From positions 1-10,168 of the forward strand of contig CANQZF010000042.1 in NCBI GenBank assembly GCA_947628265.1: a stretch of DNA of 10,168 bases, read 5' to 3'. The stretch is from an uncultured Oscillospiraceae bacterium. Its GTDB lineage: Bacteria; Bacillota; Clostridia; Oscillospirales; Oscillospiraceae. Within the stretch, counting starts at the first letter, position 1; every line of letters starts with the position of its first letter. The position numbers and the translations under genes are program-made. Shown one piece after another: positions 1 through 6,242 of this stretch. The notes below the pieces were generated by a model. The model was not told the origin of the DNA. It searched no databases and saw nothing but the letters and a program-made list of their open reading frames with translations.

Positions 1-235
1 CCGGTGATTCTTTCTTGCTCCCATAGACGCCGATGATAAAAAGTCTCTCCACAAAGGAACTATATTCATGTTCATGGCGCGTGAAAAAGTCCTGGCCTCT
101 TTCGTTAAAGCCGAAATAGAGGGAGGAAGGGTTTCCGCAATACATCGGGACAAGCAGGATTACTTTTTCGCAGCTCTCAAAGCTGCTGTAAAGGCGGTAG
201 ACATCTTTTTCTTGCTGAGAAAGAAACGAACAGTT
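1..235 (-). pseudogene. Flavodoxin-fold protein fragment, start missing, runs off left edge
   Basis: An open frame of 78 codons reads from 235 down to the window edge and is preceded in frame by TGA at 238-236, with no start codon at its beginning. The protein has a beta-strand-like stretch (EKVILLVPMY), then CGNPSSLYFGFNERGQDFF, then a second strand (RLFIIGVYGSKKESP). This order resembles the middle of flavodoxin/NADPH-dependent FMN-reductase-like proteins, in which a hydrophobic strand is followed by a loop contacting FMN. The flavin-binding N-terminal part is absent. Upstream, the adjacent frame (ending ETVRFFLS near 216) would join smoothly after a one-base shift, so either a frameshift or a 5' deletion is possible. 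Base composition is clearly more AT-rich than the neighbouring operon, hinting at separate origin or decay. The family call is from memory of sequence character and is tentative; that it lacks an intact start here is seen directly. Confidence 0.45.
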
Positions 236-282
236 TCATAGCATACCTCGTTTGATCCCGATTTATCACGTGGGCTGTCATA

Positions 283-319
283 CCGGCAAGGACCTTCCCG
301 GCTCCTTTTTGCGTTTTTT
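283..319 (+). terminator. Hairpin followed by T-runs, possible terminator
   Basis: Bases 283-301 form a short hairpin with one C-C mismatch (CCGGCAAGG / CCTTCCCGG). On the plus strand it is followed by T-runs at 306-310 and 314-319, which fits an intrinsic terminator. No plus-strand gene is seen ending here. On the minus strand the T-runs become A-runs before the stem, just after the stop of the YczE-like gene, so it would not act as a normal terminator for that operon. Confidence 0.25.
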
Positions 320-327
320 ATAGATAT

Positions 328-987
328 TTATCCTTGGGCGAACAGCGTGGTCTCCAGCTTTTTCTGCACCCAGGCGACCACGGGGCCGCAGAAGAAGGCT
401 ACGGCAAGGGTGACGAGGCCGGGCATGACGCCGAGGGCGAGGCCCAGCACCATGAAGGACACGTCCCAGGAGATCCGCACCACCCGGAAGGACAGCTTTT
501 TCGCGCGCTCCGCGATGATGAAGGGCACGGCGTCGTAGGGGGAGGAGCCGAGGCCGGAGCACATATACGCCGCCGCCCCCAGTAAAAACACCGCCAGTGC
601 CGGGAGGAGCAGACCGTACCGGACAGCGGTTTTTTCGAAAAACCCCTCCGGCAGGGCCGTCCGCCAGAGCCAGGTGAAGAAGTCGGAGATATACCCCAAA
701 AACACCATGTTCCCCACGGTGCCGTAGCCGACGCGGGAGAGGTCAAATTTGAGCACCACCAGGAACGTCGCAAGGTGGCAGAGGACCTGGCACGTTCCGA
801 AACTCAGATGGGTGAGGTTGGAGACCCCCTGGGTCAGGCACGAGCAGGGGTCCAGCCCCAGGTCGATGGAGCGCAGCACCGAGAGGCCGAAGCCCTGGAT
901 GAGTACGCCCACAGCCATCACCGCCATCCTCCGCCAAAAGGGGGCGGGGCGGAGAAAGCACCGAAGTTTTCCGCTTTTCGTCTTCAT
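328..987 (-). CDS. YczE/YyaS/YitT-type integral membrane protein
   Basis: A 219-residue membrane protein, third gene of a minus-strand operon. Hydrophobic segments lie at about residues 20-38, 64-80, 91-108, 123-143 and 174-200, giving about five membrane spans. Two similar loops, LGLDPCSCL (about 43-51) and GLGSSPYDAV (about 145-154), look like an internal duplication and are the typical LG(x)(D/S)P-like signature of the YczE/YitT group (COG2364 in memory). Members are found in many Firmicutes; the transported or bound substrate is not known, and YczE in Bacillus has been linked to surfactin production. The ATG at 987 is preceded by GGAGG at a suitable distance, 15 bases after the stop of the upstream DUF6320-type gene, so translation coupling is likely. 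The stop TAA lies at 328-330. No sign of disruption is seen. Confidence 0.8.
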   Translation of the reverse strand: MKTKSGKLRCFLRPAPFWRRMAVMAVGVLIQGFGLSVLRSIDLGLDPCSCLTQGVSNLTHLSFGTCQVLCHLATFLVVLKFDLSRVGYGTVGNMVFLGYISDFFTWLWRTALPEGFFEKTAVRYGLLLPALAVFLLGAAAYMCSGLGSSPYDAVPFIIAERAKKLSFRVVRISWDVSFMVLGLALGVMPGLVTLAVAFFCGPVVAWVQKKLETTLFAQG

Positions 988-1002
988 GTCAGCCTCCGAC
1001 CC

Positions 1003-1575
1003 TCATCTCAAATGGAACCGCTTCACAAGCTCGGAGATAAGCCGGGTCTTCAAAATGAACACCGTGGCGATGAGCAAAACGGCGGCGGTGACGGCCAGGA
1101 CGATCATGGGCCAGCGGGTCTCGGAGAAGACGAACATGGCGATGGTGGAGCCCACGATCACAAGGACCGTCAGGATGATGAGGGGCATCACGTTGTGCCG
1201 CTGCTTGGAGACGTTGACGAAAAAGAGGATCGCCAGTACGATCAGGGCGGCGTAGGACACGATGGGCACCACAAAGGCCGCCCAGCCGGGGTAGAGGAGC
1301 CGGTCAATGAGCACCAGCAAAATCCCGGTCATCACCGCCAGCCGCACCCCCTGACTTATGAGGTTGCGCTCCACCAGGGGCTGGCGGAGGACCAGCGTCC
1401 AGACCATGTACATCCCCCAGAGGGCGATGACGCTCCACGCCTTTCCCCCCACGGCCAGGTTGACGATGACGCAGGCCGCCGAGGCGGCCAGGAAGATAAG
1501 CCCCACGATGTAGCGCAGCCGCAGCATCGCCAGGGACTGTTTTTTTATTTTCGGATAGACGATCTCAAAATCCAT
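1003..1575 (-). CDS. DUF6320-type six-helix membrane protein, no zinc ribbon
   Basis: A 190-residue protein starting MDFEIVYPKIKK with six hydrophobic spans at about residues 21-42, 47-65, 75-94, 97-120, 128-149 and 154-174, and a basic tail ending ELVKRFHLR. The spacing of helices and the tail match what I recall of the DUF6320 family, which commonly sits beside an alcohol-acetyltransferase-like gene, as here. Family members as I remember them begin with a Cys-rich zinc ribbon; this one has none. The ATG at 1575 was chosen because GGGAG stands 8 bases upstream and because the start overlaps the end of the acyltransferase gene by 11 bases (ATGGATTTTGA). The open frame extends upstream to 1644, but that part lies wholly inside the acyltransferase coding region and reads as Cys/Trp/Arg-rich noise. 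The role is unknown; tight coupling suggests it works with the acyltransferase, perhaps presenting or moving a lipid-like substrate. Confidence 0.75.
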   Translation of the reverse strand: MDFEIVYPKIKKQSLAMLRLRYIVGLIFLAASAACVIVNLAVGGKAWSVIALWGMYMVWTLVLRQPLVERNLISQGVRLAVMTGILLVLIDRLLYPGWAAFVVPIVSYAALIVLAILFFVNVSKQRHNVMPLIILTVLVIVGSTIAMFVFSETRWPMIVLAVTAAVLLIATVFILKTRLISELVKRFHLR

Positions 1576-3064
1576 AAAGCTCGCTCCCGGATACCTTGAC
1601 CTCCAGCCCCAGCTCCCGCAGCAGGGCGTACATCCGCTCCTCAAAGGACGGGTCGCGGGTGAGCTTCGCCACGGAGAGGGTGGCCACGCCGTTCACCGTC
1701 ACCATGGAGCACGCCGCCCGGGCCAGAGCCACGGTGCCCAACACAAAATCCATCTTTTTGACGTGCCGCGCCATCTCCTGGGGAAGCTCCACCACGCCAA
1801 GGTTCGATAGGGTGGTGGTGAAGGCCCGGTCCCCCAAAAAGCCGTAGACCACCCGGGCCACGGGGCACTTGATGAAGAGCGGCACCAGCTTCACGGAGCG
1901 CACCAGCTTCACAGCCCCGTTCATCATTTCCTGCATCTTGTCGAAAGCTACGCCCTCCTTGAGCTGCCGGGTGACCTCCGGGAGGATGGCGTCTAAAGAG
2001 TGCATCTCCTCCAAATCCAGATGGACGTTGGCGTAGAGGGAGAAGTTGCGCAGGGTCTTTGACGGGAAATAGTTGCGCATATTCACCGGGACCTGGATAT
2101 GTACCGTGCCGTGCTGACGGTCCGTGGCGGCCTTACAGCAGATGAACATCATGGCCGTCACCAGCGCCGTCACCGAGGCACCCCGCTCCCGGGCGGCCTG
2201 GTGCAGGGCCCCGGCGTCCATGTCAAAGTGGATCACCTGACAGGGCTTGACGGCGGAGAGCTTTCCGCCCATCTGGATGGCCGGCTTGTCCACAAAGCCG
2301 GAGGACTTGCGCCCGGAGACGCACTTGGAGAAGTCGTCCGCCGACTCGGCGGCGTCCGGGAGGCCGTCAATGTCGAGAACGCCCTTCTCCGCCGGGACGG
2401 CCTCACCCCGGAGGCGCAGATACTCCGCCGTCAGGCTCTTTAAGAAGATCATGCCGCCGGTGCCGTCGGTGAGGATGTGGAAGAACTCACAGCTCACCCG
2501 GTTTTTGTAGTAGAGCACCCGGAAGGACTTGGAGCCCGTGAGCGAGACGTTGATGTCCGCGCAGGGGACGGTGGACTCCGGCTCCACGGGGAAGCGCCGC
2601 TTGGCCGCGTCGATGTAGTGCCAGAAGACCCCGTTTTTGATGGTGGTGGCGAAGAAGGGGAAGCGCTTGATGGTGAAGGTCAGGGCCATCTGTAGTAGCT
2701 CCGGCGCCACGTCCTCATCGAGGTACGCCGAGAGGCGGAAAACCGCCATCTGCTTGTGGCTCATGGAGAGGGGATAGACCTTTGCCGCCGCGTCCAGGGG
2801 GTACCAGTCGTCCGCCGGCCGGGAGTAGAAGCCTCCCAGCTTCATGGGGGACAGCCGCTCCAAGGCAGTGCCCAGGGGGACGCCGTTTTTCGCGTACCAG
2901 AGGATGGCCGCCTCAAAGTCGTGGACGAGCTGGCGCTTCCACTCCCGCCCGATGGCCAGGTGCCTGTCCAGCACCTTGAAAAAGGCGTCCAGCTCCGCCC
3001 GCTCCTCCTCCCCGAGGGTGAGGACGTAGTCGGTATATTCAGTTGTCTTGACCTTCTTGGACAT
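1565..3064 (-). CDS. Alcohol-acetyltransferase/condensation-fold acyltransferase
   Basis: A 499-residue soluble protein, first gene of the operon. The first 85 or so residues form a charged, largely helical extension. From about residue 95 (YPLSMSHKQMAVFRL) the protein resembles the chloramphenicol-acetyltransferase/condensation superfamily. The hallmark HxxxDG is seen as HILTDG, with His196 as expected catalytic base and Asp200 structural. A second half contains QVPVNMRNYFPSKTLRNFS (about 344-362) and TTLSNLGVVELP (about 415-426), stretches typical of COG4908-like alcohol acetyltransferases and PapA-type proteins. Such enzymes move an acyl group from a CoA or carrier thioester to a hydroxyl; donor and acceptor here cannot be told. 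The ATG at 3064 follows a G-rich site (GGGGGCG) and a strong promoter about 35 bases upstream. The 11-base overlap with the following membrane protein gene points to a joint function, perhaps in making an acylated envelope compound (inference). Confidence 0.8.
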   Translation of the reverse strand: MSKKVKTTEYTDYVLTLGEEERAELDAFFKVLDRHLAIGREWKRQLVHDFEAAILWYAKNGVPLGTALERLSPMKLGGFYSRPADDWYPLDAAAKVYPLSMSHKQMAVFRLSAYLDEDVAPELLQMALTFTIKRFPFFATTIKNGVFWHYIDAAKRRFPVEPESTVPCADINVSLTGSKSFRVLYYKNRVSCEFFHILTDGTGGMIFLKSLTAEYLRLRGEAVPAEKGVLDIDGLPDAAESADDFSKCVSGRKSSGFVDKPAIQMGGKLSAVKPCQVIHFDMDAGALHQAARERGASVTALVTAMMFICCKAATDRQHGTVHIQVPVNMRNYFPSKTLRNFSLYANVHLDLEEMHSLDAILPEVTRQLKEGVAFDKMQEMMNGAVKLVRSVKLVPLFIKCPVARVVYGFLGDRAFTTTLSNLGVVELPQEMARHVKKMDFVLGTVALARAACSMVTVNGVATLSVAKLTRDPSFEERMYALLRELGLEVKVSGSELYGF

Positions 3065-3097
3065 ACGCGCCCCCGTGAAATGGGTTTTTGTGTATGT

Positions 3098-3126
3098 ATT
3101 ATACCAGAAAGAGATTAAAACCGCAA
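3098..3126 (-). promoter_or_regulatory. Sigma-A type promoter of the acyltransferase operon
   Basis: Reading the minus strand, a -35 box TTGCGG (3126-3121) is followed after exactly 17 bases by a perfect -10 box TATAAT (3103-3098), with TGG directly before it (extended -10 form). Transcription should start near 3090, leaving a short leader of about 25 bases before the ATG at 3064. The -35 box begins 5 bases beyond the stop codon of the small upstream gene, so that gene and the operon can be expressed separately. Confidence 0.8.
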
Positions 3127-3131
3127 GGCAT

Positions 3132-3431
3132 TTAGAGCCGCACCGTCACCTTTGTGTGATTTTCCGACGCCTCCACGGTGACGTCGGCGGCGGGGAGGGA
3201 GGCGAGGGCCTCCCGCAGCGCCTCCGGCAGGGTGGAAAAGAGCACCCGGTCCACGTACTCCCCGGCCCGCTCCGGCGCAATGCCCAAATACGCCATCTCT
3301 ATGGATGCCAACTCCCGGATCTCGCCGGGCAGCCGCGCCAGCTCCGCCAAATGCGCCCCCGTCAGTGCCGGTGCCCCCGTTTTTACCGTAGTTTTCAAGA
3401 TATTTCCCTCCGTATCCTGCGAATTTTCCAT
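3132..3431 (-). CDS. Small hypothetical protein, 99 residues
   Basis: I do not recognise this protein. It is soluble, without cysteine, signal peptide or membrane span. Two helix-like blocks (HLAELARLPGEIRELASIEMAYLG, about 27-50, given here as start HLAELARL and end EMAYLG; and EYVDRVLFSTLPEALREALASL, about 58-79, start EYVDRVLF) are followed by a short strand pair (DVTVEASENHTKVTVRL). This amphipathic pattern makes it a convincing coding frame; a competing overlapping frame at 3115-3441 is Gly/Arg-rich and looks like a shadow. The ATG at 3431 has no good Shine-Dalgarno site (only TGTGG nearby). The first 15 residues are more polar and AT-rich in DNA than the rest. The left inverted repeat of the AT-rich island begins only about 40 bases upstream, so an insertion may have separated the gene from its original promoter. 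Expression is therefore uncertain. Confidence 0.55.
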   Translation of the reverse strand: MENSQDTEGNILKTTVKTGAPALTGAHLAELARLPGEIRELASIEMAYLGIAPERAGEYVDRVLFSTLPEALREALASLPAADVTVEASENHTKVTVRL

Positions 3432-3470
3432 AGTTTACCACAAAACGCGGGAGAAATCTGTTGAAAAAAC

Positions 3471-3498
3471 GCCCGTGCCCATGGGAAATGTCATTAAG
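3471..3498 (+). repeat. Left inverted repeat of the island
   Basis: On the plus strand this copy reads GCCCG, two bases, CCCATGGG, AA, then ATGTCATTAAG. The minus strand at 4417-4387 has the same blocks in the same order (GCCCG, CCCATGGG within CCCCCATGGGGG, AAG, ATGTCATTAAG). The 11-base block ATGTCATTAAG and the palindrome CCCATGGG are identical in both copies; the right copy is 3 bases longer. Confidence 0.6.
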
Positions 3499-3630
3499 TT
3501 ATGATTTCTACTCTTACACGTCACGGACGGTAGATTTCTTCACATTTGGGTGTTAAAATATTAAGTATCGAGTGAGAAACTGTTCGACAAATCAGTATTT
3601 GAAATTAGAAAATAAAACTCCATTTCAAGA

Positions 3631-4089
3631 ATGGGGATGGTGACTATGCATAGAGCGGAAAAAGTATATACAGGCGCGGTTTTATCAGAGGGTAGTGTCC
3701 TTTTTATAAATTCTGTTCTTTCTATTTTGTGGTTATGGCAGTTAGAGGCAGTAGAGAAGATCGATTACATCAGATGGATGACTCTTGTGACGCTGTGCAT
3801 TTCGTGTGTTCTGCTTCCAATCGAGTCAGCTGCTCTCAATTTTTGGTACAAAAAACACAGCATAGGCCGGGAAAAAGCCTTTCAAACCCGGGTTTCACAG
3901 ATTGCCCTTCCAAAATTGCAGTGCATTTTTGGCGTTCTTTGGTTCATCCATTTTGTGTCTTTTGAAATCATCGCCAACAGATATAACTGGCGTCACGGGA
4001 GCGATGTCTATATGTACTATGTTCGGCCCGGAAGCAGAATTATTTTCCTATCCATGGTCGGTACGTGGTTTCCGCAACACTTATACTAA
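3631..4089 (+). CDS. Hypothetical membrane protein, tail altered by inserted repeat
   Basis: The only plus-strand gene in the window: up to 152 residues, family not recognised. Hydrophobic segments lie at about residues 22-38, 50-68, 97-115 and 134-146, giving three or four membrane spans; a Lys/Arg-rich loop (YKKHSIGREKAFQTR) lies between spans two and three. The outer ATG at 3631 has no good ribosome binding site. An in-frame ATG at 3646 has GGGGA 8 bases upstream and may be the true start (147 residues). Base composition is more AT-rich than the surrounding genes. The stop TAA at 4087-4089 lies inside the left terminal repeat of a MITE-like element. Removing that element with one TTA copy would make the protein end HLFNKYRDD instead of HLY. 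No divergent or following partner gene is seen. Function cannot be given; small multi-span proteins of this sort can be immunity, toxin or cargo proteins, but nothing decides this. Confidence 0.5.
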   Translation: MGMVTMHRAEKVYTGAVLSEGSVLFINSVLSILWLWQLEAVEKIDYIRWMTLVTLCISCVLLPIESAALNFWYKKHSIGREKAFQTRVSQIALPKLQCIFGVLWFIHFVSFEIIANRYNWRHGSDVYMYYVRPGSRIIFLSMVGTWFPQHLY

Positions 4090-4242
4090 TATCTAATTAA
4101 AATAAGACATTCGCGCCGGTCTTTTTCGCGCCATGCCGCGTCAGCCGCCTTGGGAATACATACAGTATTCCCTGCGGCGTCTTCCTTGCCTGACACGAAA
4201 AATCCTCGCCGCTCGGTGTCTCCTTTTAAATAGATATTAGTA
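4084..4242. mobile_element. MITE-like palindromic element, about 159 bp
   Basis: The ends are near-perfect inverted repeats of 19 bases: TACTAATATCTA(A/T)TTAAAA at 4084-4102 and inverted at 4224-4242, with one mismatch. The trinucleotide TTA occurs directly outside both ends (4081-4083 and 4243-4245), as a target duplication would. The interior is a long imperfect palindrome: AGACA and TTTTTCG blocks pair across it, GTCAG and GCCGC blocks follow, and the centre is a perfect 8-bp stem GGGAATAC / GTATTCCC (4152-4159, 4165-4172) with a 5-base loop. The interior is GC-rich and holds no ORF. This is the architecture of a miniature inverted-repeat element moved by a transposase encoded elsewhere. 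Whether further copies exist cannot be seen from one window. Confidence 0.6.
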
Positions 4243-4290
4243 TTATTCAATAAGTATAGAGACGATTAGAATTAAATCATTACAAAGCTT

Positions 4291-4320
4291 AGAGCGCACA
4301 GCAACAACGCTGTGCGCTCT
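4291..4320. terminator. Perfect 12-bp hairpin between convergent genes
   Basis: AGAGCGCACAGC (4291-4302), loop AACAAC, and GCTGTGCGCTCT (4309-4320) form a perfect stem. It sits between the plus-strand ORF and the minus-strand end of aspS, where a bidirectional terminator is expected. The following plus-strand bases (ATACGCTTCTTAACTT) are only moderately T-rich and the minus side (AAGCTTTGTAATGATTT) less so, so the terminator role is likely but not certain. Confidence 0.55.
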
Positions 4321-4386
4321 ATACGCTTCTTAACTTAACGCCGCAGTCCCTCCCGGCACAATGACGATTTGGGGTGAGGTTATTAG

Positions 4387-4417
4387 CTTAATGACATCTT
4401 CCCCCATGGGGGCGGGC
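4387..4417 (-). repeat. Right inverted repeat of the island
   Basis: Inverted partner of the repeat at 3471-3498; on the minus strand it reads GCCCG, CCCCCATGGGGG, AAG, ATGTCATTAAG. It ends 8 bases from the aspS stop codon at 4426-4428, so the island boundary falls just behind aspS without cutting it. Confidence 0.6.
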
Positions 4418-4425
4418 AAAATTTG

Positions 4426-6201
4426 TTATTCCTCGTGGGCGGTGACGGAGATGGAGAGCTCTTGGAGCTGCTTGGGGGTGACCTCGCTGGGGGCGCCCAT
4501 CATCACGTCCTGGGCGGACTTGTTCATGGGGAAGGCGATGACATCCCGGATGAGCTCCTCGCCGGTCAAAAGCATGATGATCCGGTCCACGCCCGGGGCG
4601 GCCCCGGCGTGGGGGGGCGCGCCGTAGCAGAAAGCGTTGTACATGGCGGGGAACTTGCTCTTCACGTCCTCCTCGCCGAGCCTCACCAGCTTGAAGGCCT
4701 CGATCATGATCTCCGGGTCGTGGTTGCGCACCGCGCCGGAGGCGCTCTCATAGCCATTGATGACGAGGTCGTACTGGTAAGCCGTGATGGTCAGCGGGTC
4801 CACCTCCCCGGCGGCGGCCTTTTTCAAAATCTCCAGCCCCCCGTTGGGCATGGAGAAGGGGTTGTGGCAGAACTCCAGCTCCCCGGACTCCTCGCCGATC
4901 TCGTACATGGGGAAGTCCACGATCCAGCAAAAGGCGTACTGCTCGCGGTCCATGTGCTCCGGGCAGAGGACGCCCAGCTTTGAGCGCATGACCCCGGCGG
5001 TCTTCTGCGCGGCGCTGAGCTTCCCGGCGGCCAGGCCCACGAAGCACCCGGGCTTCAGCTTGAGGGCCTCAATGACCTCAGCCTTCACAGGCTCCACGAA
5101 CTTGGCGATGCCGCCCACGATCTGGCCGTTCTCGTCCAGCCGGAACCAATAGGGCCTCTGGCCGGCCTGGACCTCCACGTCGGCGCAGAGCTTGTCGATC
5201 TGCTTGCGGGTGGCGGCAAAGTCCGTGACTACAATAGCCTTGACGGTCTGCCCCTCAAAAGGCCCGAAGCCGATGCCGGAGAGGAGCGCCGTGGCATCCG
5301 TTATTTCAAGGTCGATGCGCAGGTCCGGCTTGTCCGTGCCGTATTTCTCCAGCGCGTCGTTATAGCGGATTCGGCGGAAGGGGGCCTTGGAGACCCGGTC
5401 GTACTTGCCGAACTTCTCAAAGACGGGCACCAGCACCCGCTCTAGCACCGCCAGCACGTCCTCCTGACCGGCGAAGGCCATCTCCATATCCAGCTGGTAG
5501 AACTCCCCCGGGGAGCGGTCGCCCCGGGCGTCCTCGTCCCGGAAGCAGGGGGCGATCTGGAAGTACCGGTCAAAGCCGGAGGTCATCAAAAGCTGCTTGA
5601 ACTGCTGGGGGGCCTGGGGCAGGGCGTAGAACTTCCCGGGGTGCTTGCGGGAGGGGACCAGATAGTCCCGGGCGCCCTCCGGGGAGGAGGCGGTGAGGAT
5701 GGGGGTGGTGATCTCCAAAAAGCCCTCGCCGATCATGGCCGCCCGCAGGGCCGCCACCACGTTGGAGCGGAGGATGATGTTCTTTTTGACCTCGGGATTT
5801 CTGAGGTCCAGGTAGCGATATTTGAGGCGTATGGACTCGTCCGCCTCCTTGGAGCGGTTTATCTGGAAGGGCAGCTCGTTGTAGCGGCAGCGGCCCAGAA
5901 GCTCGATGCTCTCCGGCACCACCTCGATGTCCCCGGTGGGGAGGTTGGGATTTTTGCTGCTGCGCTCCCGGACGACGCCGTTTATGGCGATGGTGGACTC
6001 CTTGTTGATGGACTTCACCTGGGCAAGAAGCCCCTCGTCCTCGATGACCGCCTGGGTGGTGCCGTAAAAGTCCCGCAGCACCAGAAAGGCCAGATTGGCG
6101 CTGACCAGGCGGACGTTCTCCAGCCATCCCACAAGGCGCACATGCTCCCCGACGTTGCTCTGTCTCAATTCTCCGCAGTTGTGGGTGCGTGATTGTGTCA
6201 T
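4426..6201 (-). CDS. aspS: Aspartate--tRNA ligase (AspRS), bacterial type
   Basis: A 591-residue class II synthetase that charges tRNA-Asp with aspartate; length is normal for the bacterial type. Residues 1-105 form the OB-fold anticodon domain. Class II motifs are clear: motif 1 around FLEITTPILT (161-170), motif 2 FRDEDARGDR ... EFYQLDMEM (220-241), and motif 3 APGVDRIIMLL (535-545) with the invariant Arg540. The GAD-type bacterial insert lies at about 290-420. Unusual points are SPGEFYQ in motif 2 (one residue longer than the common RQPEFTQ), NVRLVSANLAF in place of the usual RRDxGG loop in the anticodon domain, and SASGAVRNH in place of GGGSIRIH. The ATG at 6201 has GGAGG 8 bases upstream; an in-frame ATG at 6240 would add 13 residues without a good site. 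It follows the small hypothetical gene by 41 bases and is probably last in the hisS transcript. Confidence 0.95.
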   Translation of the reverse strand: MTQSRTHNCGELRQSNVGEHVRLVGWLENVRLVSANLAFLVLRDFYGTTQAVIEDEGLLAQVKSINKESTIAINGVVRERSSKNPNLPTGDIEVVPESIELLGRCRYNELPFQINRSKEADESIRLKYRYLDLRNPEVKKNIILRSNVVAALRAAMIGEGFLEITTPILTASSPEGARDYLVPSRKHPGKFYALPQAPQQFKQLLMTSGFDRYFQIAPCFRDEDARGDRSPGEFYQLDMEMAFAGQEDVLAVLERVLVPVFEKFGKYDRVSKAPFRRIRYNDALEKYGTDKPDLRIDLEITDATALLSGIGFGPFEGQTVKAIVVTDFAATRKQIDKLCADVEVQAGQRPYWFRLDENGQIVGGIAKFVEPVKAEVIEALKLKPGCFVGLAAGKLSAAQKTAGVMRSKLGVLCPEHMDREQYAFCWIVDFPMYEIGEESGELEFCHNPFSMPNGGLEILKKAAAGEVDPLTITAYQYDLVINGYESASGAVRNHDPEIMIEAFKLVRLGEEDVKSKFPAMYNAFCYGAPPHAGAAPGVDRIIMLLTGEELIRDVIAFPMNKSAQDVMMGAPSEVTPKQLQELSISVTAHEE

Positions 6202-6242
6202 AGGTAAGCCTCCGTTATGATATGAATATGGTGAAAACAAAT

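Larger units (their letters stand above)
3471..4417. mobile_element. AT-richer island bracketed by inverted repeats, possible relict element
   Basis: This stretch of about 950 bases between the small orphan gene and the end of aspS has lower GC than the genes on both sides. It is bracketed by imperfect inverted repeats (3471-3498 and 4387-4417). Inside are a plus-strand membrane-protein ORF, a palindromic MITE-like element and a perfect hairpin. No transposase, integrase or resolvase frame is visible on either strand. Convincing target-site duplications were not found at the outer edges. It could be a non-autonomous element, the remains of an insertion sequence, or unrelated repeat copies that happen to face each other. 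Confidence 0.35.

Noticed and set aside
775..1599. Long plus-strand open frame opposite the YczE-like and DUF6320-type genes
   Set aside because: Its product is Gly/His/Asp/Arg-rich without domains and mirrors two well-supported minus-strand genes; a typical antisense artefact of high-GC DNA.
3115..3441. Alternative minus-strand frame of 108 residues overlapping the orphan gene
   Set aside because: Gly/Arg-rich, unpatterned product; the overlapping 99-residue frame has amphipathic helices and sensible composition.
4291..4320. Hairpin as a CRISPR-type repeat or attachment site
   Set aside because: Only one copy is seen, with no spacers, repeats or recombinase gene nearby; a terminator is simpler.
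4246..4330. Small frame downstream of the MITE (SISIETIRIKSLQS...) as lost tail of the membrane protein
   Set aside because: It is not in frame with the ORF after precise removal of the element; the in-frame tail ends at 4267-4269.
4423..4983. Plus-strand open frame opposite aspS
   Set aside because: Low-complexity Gly/Val/His-rich product lying wholly antisense to conserved AspRS motifs.
6202..6242. Separate promoter or T-box for aspS
   Set aside because: Only 41 bases are available and no -35/-10 pair with acceptable spacing is present; a GGAGG site alone is seen.
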